Source of the DNA: Lepisosteus oculatus
Lineage: Eukaryota > Chordata > Actinopteri > Semionotiformes > Lepisosteidae
DNA: 64,000 nucleotides
Direction: 5' to 3'
NCBI RefSeq assembly: GCF_040954835.1
Contig: NC_090717.1
Coordinates: 124,001-188,000, forward strand
Part shown: positions 57,173-64,000 of the stretch, piece by piece
Numbering within the stretch: the stretch's first letter is position 1
How the letters are laid out: each line of letters opens with the position of its first letter
Notes under the pieces: generated by a model
What the model saw: only the letters and a program-made list of their open reading frames with translations
The model's database searches: none
What the model was told of the DNA's origin: nothing
Translations under genes and position numbers: made by a program

Positions 57173-58935
57173 AACACTCAGTAGCCTCATAAAATTAGTT
57201 TTCTTCATTCCCCAGACACGTTGACAGTGGAACTATCCAGTTAAGCCACAACATCACCCCCACTGGTGCCCGCAATAAACACCACCCTTCTGCATCAGGC
57301 CCTGCTGCAACCGCAAGCACTAGCTGTGCCTGACTGCAGTAGCTCAGAACAACAGGCTGGGCAGGTGCCACATGATAACCTGTCATTGTAGTGTGCTCAA
57401 AGCCGGCTACACATGCAGTTCCTAAATTATCCCAAATTATCCAGCAGACAGTCTGCCTTGCGCGAGTCCCAGACTGCAGTCAGCAGATCGCAGAGAGAGA
57501 AGGAAAGAGGGGCGAGAGTGGGGAGTAGCAACAGTGCTATTTGTACCAACAGCAGTAAAAATGGCAACAGTAGACAGAGTGGTATACTAGCAGAGACAGG
57601 CAAAATCAAGATGAGCCATTCATCCCATCTAGACTGTTTGATATATAGCAACTAACCTATCTGAGGATCCCAAGCAGTCCCAGTTCTTGAAAGAAGCCAA
57701 AGTGTCAGTTTTAACAACATGGCTGGGCAGCTTGTTCCAGACTACCACCACCCTTTATGTAAAGAACCGCCACCTGTTCTTAGCTCTAAATGTAGCACCA
57801 GCAGGGACAGTAACGTCCTCAATAATATTGGCAATGTCAGTGATGTCAGTAACAGCAGTGTCAGCATCAATGGTGTCACACCTAACATCCCATAATCACC
57901 TACCTGCCTGGCAGTCAACACCGCAGTGATGTCATCACAGGAAACAGGAAGGAAGCGTCACCTGTGAGCGAGAGAGATGCCAGTGAGACAGGTTGGCAGT
58001 GAGGGGTGCAGATACCCATCAAGACCGGCAAAGTGGAGACAAGACCTGGCGTCATCGAATTAATGCAAGACAGCAAGAAATTGTTTTTTATCAGCTCTCA
58101 GTATTGAAGCGTAGGGAACGATGCACTTGATAACTTTCTCCCAGCAACAGAGTTTAACAGAAACTTCACAGTGACGCTGCTGCCAGCCGACAGGAAGCGC
58201 TGGCCTGTGTCTCACGAACGTTAATCCCCCCTTGCAGGAATGGGGTTCAGTCTGAACACCTCAGGGTCTCCCACACATATCCAACTGGCCAGCGAATCGC
58301 CCCATTCCTGAAATGGGGGCCCTGTGCCCATGTTGCTGGGACTGCTGTCCCCTGGAACCTGCTGGTGGATGAGATCCTGTTCTGTTGCACAGACTGCCTG
58401 TGGACCCCTCTCTCCTGCGCAGGGACAGCGCTTGACCCCTCTCTCCTGCTCTGGACCTGTCTCACCTTCACAGGGGGGGGGTGTAATCTTCTACGTGTGC
58501 CATACCCGCCCCCGATCTCCGGGGTGGGGGTGCGCAGGGACATAGGGATGAAGAGGAGAGTTAACTCTCTTGGATTACACTGAAACACACAGCAGATTCT
58601 GCATTAATACACCCACAATCCAGGGATTACAGCCGGTGAAATCCTGTGAGTGTAGCTGTCACTGGGCAGGATGCCCAGTCAGGATTATGCTGCCAAACGC
58701 CAGCGAGTGAGTGAGGGAGCAGGAAGTGGTCAGTTCAAACCCACTCAGCTCCACAAGATGTTACTGCCTGACAGAGCTGACAGGGCTGCCACACTGCCCT
58801 TCTCTCTCACCCACCCCCCACTGCGCGCCTGGAGCACTGCAGAGAGTTAATGCATCACACACCTTTGCATTGCAAAATGTACACTTTCTCCCTGTCTGCA
58901 ATCTGCTCAGCCACTCGATCTCTGCCTCTCATACT
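57173..58935. other. Presumed intron 1 sequence, with one dispersed repeat fragment
   Basis: Single-copy sequence apart from 57655-57800 (CAACATGGCTGGGCAGCTTG, TTTATGTAAAGAACCGCCAC), a dispersed fish repeat fragment. No exon recognised. Confidence 0.4.
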
Positions 58936-58939
58936 GCAG

Positions 58940-59435
58940 GGCACCAGTCGGCCTGACCTCAGAGACACAGGAGTGTACAGCACAGACTGGACAGCAGTCG
59001 GCCTGACCTCAGAGACACAGGAGTGTACAGCACAGACTGGACAGCAGTCGGCCTGACCTCAGAGACACAGGAGTGTACAGCACAGACTGGACAGCAGTCG
59101 GCCTGACCTCAGAGACACAAGACTGTACAGCACAGACCGGACAGCAGTCGGCCTGACCTCAGAGACACAAGACTGTACAGCACAGACCGGACAGCAGTCG
59201 GCCTGACCTCAGAGACACAGGAGTGTACAGCACAGACCGGACAGCAGTCGGCCTGACCTCAGAGACACAAGTCTGTACAACACAGACCGGACAGCAGTCG
59301 GCCTGACCTCAGAGACACAGGAGTGTACAGCACAGACCGGACAGCAGTCGGCCTGACCTCAGAGACACAAGACTGTACAACACAGACCGGACAGCAGTCG
59401 GCTTGACCTCAGAGACACAGGAGTGTACAGCACAG
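58940..59435. repeat. 60-bp-scale minisatellite (50-bp unit), 10 copies
   Basis: Unit CAGTCGGCCTGACCTCAGAG + ACACAGGAGTGTACAGCACA + GACTGGACAG, 50 bp, with an ACAAGACTGTACA variant and GACCGG/GACTGG alternates. Confidence 0.95.
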
Positions 59436-59817
59436 ACTTCAGAAATACAGCTGATGTTTTTCAGGCACTTCCTGTAGAATACGTTGCAGTGGTCTTTGCC
59501 AGCTGTGCGTTGTTGTTGTAATCTGACACTTCCTGTCTTCCAGTTAGCATTCCCCAGCTGGCTGCCACGTGAGGGCTGAGCTCTCAGCGACAGTCATCTG
59601 ACCGAACTCATCCTTTGCAGCCCCGCTGGCCAGCAGGGTCCCCTCTCCACTGTGGGGCACTTGAGGGCAGCGCAAGGGGCCACACTTTCACTGTGAAGGT
59701 GCCCTCAAACCCCAGAGCCTGGGAGCAGGTCAGAGGAGCAAACGGGGAGCGAGAACTGCCCCCAGCATCCAGGAGGAAGAGGAAGGAATAACAGGCAGTG
59801 AGTCAGAGCAGCACGAG

Positions 59818-62800
59818 TGGGAGTGGAGTGGAGTGTGCCCACAGCTCCTGCTGGAGTAAGAGAGTGAAGTGGAGTGGAGTGGAGTGTGCCCACAGCTCCT
59901 GCTGGAGTAAGAGAGTGGGAGTGGAGTGGAGTGGAGTGTGCCCACAGCTCCTGCTGGAGTAAGAGAGTGGAGTGGAGTGGAGTGTGCCCACAGCTCCTGC
60001 TGGAGTAAGAGAGTGGGAGTGGAGTGGAGTGGAGTGGAGTGTGCCCACAGCTCCTGCTGGAGTAAGAGAGTGGAGTGGAGTGGAGTGTGCCCACAGCTCC
60101 TGCTGGAGTAAGAGAGTGGAGTGGAGTGTGCCCACAGGTCCTGCTGGAGTAAGAGAGTGGAGTGGAGTGGAGTGTGCCCACAGCTCCTGCTGGAGTAAGA
60201 GAGTGGGAGTGGAGTGGAGTGGAGTGGAGTGGAGTGGAGTGGAGTGGAGTGGAGTGGAGTGTGCCCACAGCTCCTGCTGGAGTTAGAGAGTGGAGTGGAG
60301 TGGAGTGGAGTGGAGTGTGCCCACAGCTCCTGCTGGAGTAAGAGAGTGGGAGTGGAGTGGAGTGGAGTGGAGTGTGCCCACAGCTCCTGCTGGAGTTAGA
60401 GAGTGGAGTGGAGTGGAGTGGAGTGGAGTGTGCCCACAGCTCCTGCTGGAGTAAGAGAGTGGAGTGGAGTGGAGTGGAGTGGAGTGTGCCCACAGCTCCT
60501 GCTGGAGTAAGAGAGTGGGAGTGGAGTGTGCCCACAGCTCCTGCTGGAGTAAGAGAGTGGAGTGGAGTGGAGTGGAGTGGAGTGGAGTGTGCCCACAGCT
60601 CCTGCTGGAGTAAGAGAGTGGGAGTGGAGTGGAGTGGAGTGGAGTGTGCCCACAGCTCCTGCTGGAGTAAGAGAGTGGGAGTGGAGTGGAGTGGAGTGGA
60701 GTGGAGTGTGCCCACAGCTCCTGCTGGAGTAAGAGAGTGGGAGTGGAGTGGAGTGGAGTGGAGTGTGCCCACAGCTCCTGCTGGAGTAAGAGAGTGGGAG
60801 TGGAGTGGAGTGTGCCCACAGCTCCTGCTGGAGTAAGAGAGTGGGAGTGGAGTGGAGTGGAGTGGAGTGTGCCCACAGCTCCTGCTGGAGTAAGAGAGTG
60901 GAGTGGAGTGGAGTGGAGTGGAGTGGAGTGTGCCCACAGCTCCTGCTGGAGTAAGAGAGTGGGAGTGGAGTGGAGTGGAGTGGAGTGTGCCCACAGCTCC
61001 TGCTGGAGTAAGAGAGTGGGAGTGGAGTGGAGTGTGCCCACAGCTCCTGCTGGAGTAAGAGAGTGGGAGTGGAGTGGAGTGGAGTGGAGTGTGCCCACAG
61101 CTCCTGCTGGAGTAAGAGAGTGGGAGTGGAGTGGAGTGGAGTGTGCCCACAGCTCCTGCTGGAGTAAGAGAGTGGGAGTGGAGTGGAGTGGAGTGGAGTG
61201 TGCCCACAGCTCCTGCTGGAGTAAGAGAGTGGGAGTGGAGTGGAGTGTGCCCACAGCTCCTGCTGGAGTAAGAGAGTGGGAGTGGAGTGGAGTGGAGTGT
61301 GCCCACAGCTCCTGCTGGAGTAAGAGAGTGGAGTGGAGTGGAGTGTGCCCACAGCTCCTGCTGGAGTAAGAGAGTGGGAGTGGAGTGGAGTGTGCCCACA
61401 GCTCCTGCTGGAGTAAGAGAGTGAAGTGGAGTGGAGTGGAGTGGAGTGTGCCCACAGCTCCTGCTGGAGTAAGAGAGTGGAGTGGAGTGGAGTGGAGTGG
61501 AGTGGAGTGGAGTGTGCCCACAGCTCCTGCTGGAGTAAGAGAGTGGAGTGGAGTGGAGTGGAGTGGAGTGGAGTGTGCCCACAGCTCCTGCTGGAGTAAG
61601 AGAGTGGGAGTGGAGTGGAGTGGAGTGTGCCCACAGCTCCTGCTGGAGTAAGAGAGTGGGAGTGGAGTGGAGTGGAGTGTGCCCACAGCTCCTGCTGGAG
61701 TAAGAGAGTGGGAGTGGAGTGGAGTGGAGTGTGCCCACAGCTCCTGCTGGAGTAAGAGAGTGGGAGTGGAGTGGAGTGTGCCCACAGCTCCTGCTGGAGT
61801 AAGAGAGTGGGAGTGGAGTGGAGTGGAGTGGAGTGTGCCCACAGCTCCTGCTGGAGTAAGAGAGTGGGAGTGGAGTGGAGTGGAGTGTGCCCACAGCTCC
61901 TGCTGGAGTAAGAGAGTGGGAGTGGAGTGGAGTGGAGTGGAGTGTGCCCACAGCTCCTGCTGGAGTAAGAGAGTGGGAGTGGAGTGGAGTGTGCCCACAG
62001 CTCCTGCTGGAGTAAGAGAGTGGGAGTGGAGTGTGCCCACAGCTCCTGCTGGAGTAAGAGAGTGAAGTGGAGTGGAGTGGAGTGGAGTGTGCCCACAGCT
62101 CCTGCTGGAGTAAGAGAGTGGGAGTGGAGTGGAGTGGAGTGTGCCCACAGCTCCTGCTGGAGTAAGAGAGTGGGAGTGGAGTGGAGTGGAGTGGAGTGTG
62201 CCCACAGCTCCTGCTGGAGTAAGAGAGTGAAGTGGAGTGGAGTGGAGTGGAGTGTGCCCACAGCTCCTGCTGGAGTAAGAGAGTGGAGTGGAGTGGAGTG
62301 GAGTGGAGTGGAGTGGAGTGGAGTGGAGTGTGCCCACAGCTCCTGCTGGAGTAAGAGAGTGGAGTGGAGTGGAGTGTGCCCACAGCTCCTGCTGGAGTAA
62401 GAGAGTGAAGTGGAGTGGAGTGGAGTGTGCCCACAGCTCCTGCTGGAGTAAGAGAGTGGAGTGGAGTGGAGTGTGCCCACAGCTCCTGCTGGAGTAAGAG
62501 AGTGGAGTGGAGTGTGCCCACAGCTCCTGCTGGAGTAAGAGAGTGGAGTGGAGTGGAGTGGAGTGGAGTGGAGTGTGCCCACAGCTCCTGCTGGAGTAAG
62601 AGAGTGGAGTGGAGTGGAGTGTGCCCACAGCTCCTGCTGGAGTAAGAGAGTGGAGTGGAGTGTGCCCACAGCTCCTGCTTGAGTAAGAGAGTGGGAGTGG
62701 AGTGGAGTGTGCCCACAGCTCCTGCTGGAGTAAGAGAGTGGAGTGGAGTGTGCCCACAGCTCCTGCTGGAGTAAGAGAGTGAAGTGGAGTGGAGTGGAGT

Positions 62801-63275
62801 GTGTCCACAGCTCCTGCTGGAGTAAGAGAGTGGGAGTGGAGTGGAGTGGAGTGGAGTGTGCCCACAGCTCCTGCTGGAGTAAGAGAGTGAAGTGAAGTGG
62901 AGTGGAGTGGAGTGGAGTGGAGTGTGCCCACAGCTCCTGCTGGAGTAAGAGAGTGGGAGTGGAGTGGAGTGGAGTGTGCCCACAGCTCCTGCTGGAGTAA
63001 GAGAGTGGAGTGGAGTGTGCCCACAGCTCCTGCTGGAGTAAGAGAGTGGAGTGGAGTGGAGTGTGCCCACAGCTCCTGCTGGAGTAAGAGAGTGAAGTGG
63101 AGTGGAGTGGAGTGGAGTGTGCCCACAGCTCCTGCTGGAGTAAGAGAGTGAAGTGGAGTGGAGTGGAGTGTGCCCACAGCTCCTGCTGGAGTTAGAGAGT
63201 GGGAGTGGAGTGGAGTGTGCCCACAGCTCCTGCTGGAGTAAGAGAGTGGAGTGGAGTGTGCCCACAGCTCTGGCC
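59818..63275. repeat. 3.46-kb composite satellite: 32-bp core plus variable (GGAGT)n
   Basis: Roughly 60 units, each a conserved core GTGCCCACAGCTCCTGCTGG + AGTAAGAGAGTG followed by 2 to more than 10 GGAGT pentamers, with GGGAGT or GAAGT interruptions. The core is almost invariant, the pentamer number changes between neighbours. The minus strand has no stop codon in any frame, giving a 1,211-codon open frame that is an artefact. It probably lies in intron 1 of the KIAA1671 homologue, about 450 bases from its candidate exon 1. Confidence 0.96.
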
Positions 63276-63359
63276 AGAAGTGAGCGAGTGTAAGAAAAGT
63301 ATCTCGACGTCAAGACGCGTGATAGTGGGAACACTGACACTCTCCGATACTGCGGCTCA

Positions 63360-64000
63360 AATCAGTGACTAATAAACCCTGGACTGCAAATCCTAGCAGT
63401 AGGAAGAAGTCGCATTCCCACGACAGACAGAGACGGAATCACCCACGGAAGTCCCGCAGCCACGACTGTAACCCCGAGAAAAGCCCCGCTTCCCGGCAGC
63501 AGCGAAGTTCTGTTTACTACCGCCTTTACCTCACTGGGATCCGGGCAGCTTTTCCTCCGCTTTCTGCTTTATCCCGAGAGTCAGCTGGAAACTTTTCTGC
63601 CCTTCCTGCTCTCTCCTCCCCTCTCCTTGCCTCGCCTCCCCCGCTGGCGGTCCGGGAGAAAAGGACCAGAGCGCAGCCAACTTCAGCGGAGCGCTTCCCA
63701 CCTGCCCGTCCGCCTCACCTTCCCCGTATCTGGAGCTGCGTGGCGCCTCAACCAAACCTCGCCGAGCAGGGATCCCGGGCACGGAGGAGGAGGAGGAGGA
63801 GACAGCGAGTGCCAAACCGGACGGGCGAGTTCAACCGGAGTAAACGCGTCGTGATCAGGAATCCCCTGCTCCTCCGCAGCGCGACAGGGGAGCAGAGGGA
63901 GGGGTGAGAAGTTTTGCCGTCCGCGGTATCCGGGCGGAGAGAGGGAGGGCTGCGCCCAGCTCTGTTTGGCTCGGTCCAGCCAACCCCAGCCGAGCGACAG
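63360..64000 (-). promoter_or_regulatory. CpG-rich candidate promoter and non-coding exon 1 of the KIAA1671 homologue
   Basis: CpG density rises from about 63.4 kb to the window edge. The minus strand has GGGGAAGGTGAGGCGG, a near-perfect splice donor with the exon ending at 63719. Joined to the acceptor at 54565, it would make a 5' UTR exon and a 9.1-kb first intron. A divergent gene beyond base 64000 could also share this island. Confidence 0.45.

Noticed and set aside
58700-58760. GTTCAAACCC resembling a tRNA B box on the plus strand
   Set aside because: No matching A-box region at the right distance; too little for a SINE or tRNA call.
59705-63340. 1,211-codon minus-strand open frame (Leu/Ser/His/Pro repeats)
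   Set aside because: The satellite unit has no stop on this strand in any frame, so all three frames are open; no splice, promoter or family evidence.

Overview
The window looks like nuclear DNA of a ray-finned fish. Genes have vertebrate exon-intron structure with GT-AG junctions, CpG-rich promoters and fish-type interspersed repeats (L2-like LINE, tRNA-derived SINE, an APE/RT LINE family). All four recognisable genes lie on the minus strand, in the order (5' to 3' on that strand) KIAA1671 homologue, crybb3, crybb2, grk3. As far as I recall, human 22q11-q12 has the same order and relative orientation (KIAA1671-CRYBB3-CRYBB2-GRK3), so this is a conserved vertebrate block. The species cannot be named from the sequence; a non-teleost ray-finned fish (gar, bowfin, sturgeon type) or a teleost are both possible.

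Layout. 1-5152: intron 1 of grk3, with a 40-bp minisatellite, a 45-50-bp minisatellite and a 1.27-kb homopurine/homopyrimidine tract. 5153-5265: coding exon 1 of grk3, under a CpG island reaching about 6.7 kb. 7.0-14.9 kb: intergenic, with a 30-bp minisatellite, an L2 fragment and a long GTGAGAG-type satellite split by a 3.4-kb LINE. 15.0-19.9 kb: crybb2 (six exons). 20.2-21.3 kb: LINE fragment and a minisatellite built from LINE 3' sequence. 22.8-27.8 kb: crybb3 (six exons). 28.0-31.4 kb: a second large LINE copy inside another minisatellite. 33.0-63.7 kb: the KIAA1671 homologue, ten coding exons plus a probable alternative first exon at 41.1-41.3 kb and a probable non-coding first exon in the CpG-rich end of the window. 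Its introns hold several large minisatellites, the biggest being 3.5 kb at 59.8-63.3 kb.

The two beta-crystallins are structural lens proteins with four Greek-key motifs, one per exon 3-6. GRK3 is a kinase of activated G-protein-coupled receptors. KIAA1671 is a large low-complexity protein with a tankyrase-binding-protein-like C-terminus. Nothing suggests that these genes act in one pathway; they are neighbours by inheritance.

By my rough addition, about 17-18 kb (around 27%) of the window is tandem repeat outside coding sequence. Most long open frames are artefacts of these arrays. I did not find a new multi-gene system. The most distinctive signals are the behaviour of the LINE family (shared stop codon, insertion into satellites, a 64-bp inversion, birth of a minisatellite from its 3' end), the roughly 510-residue octad repeat inside KIAA1671, and the GA-rich tract just after exon 1 of grk3.
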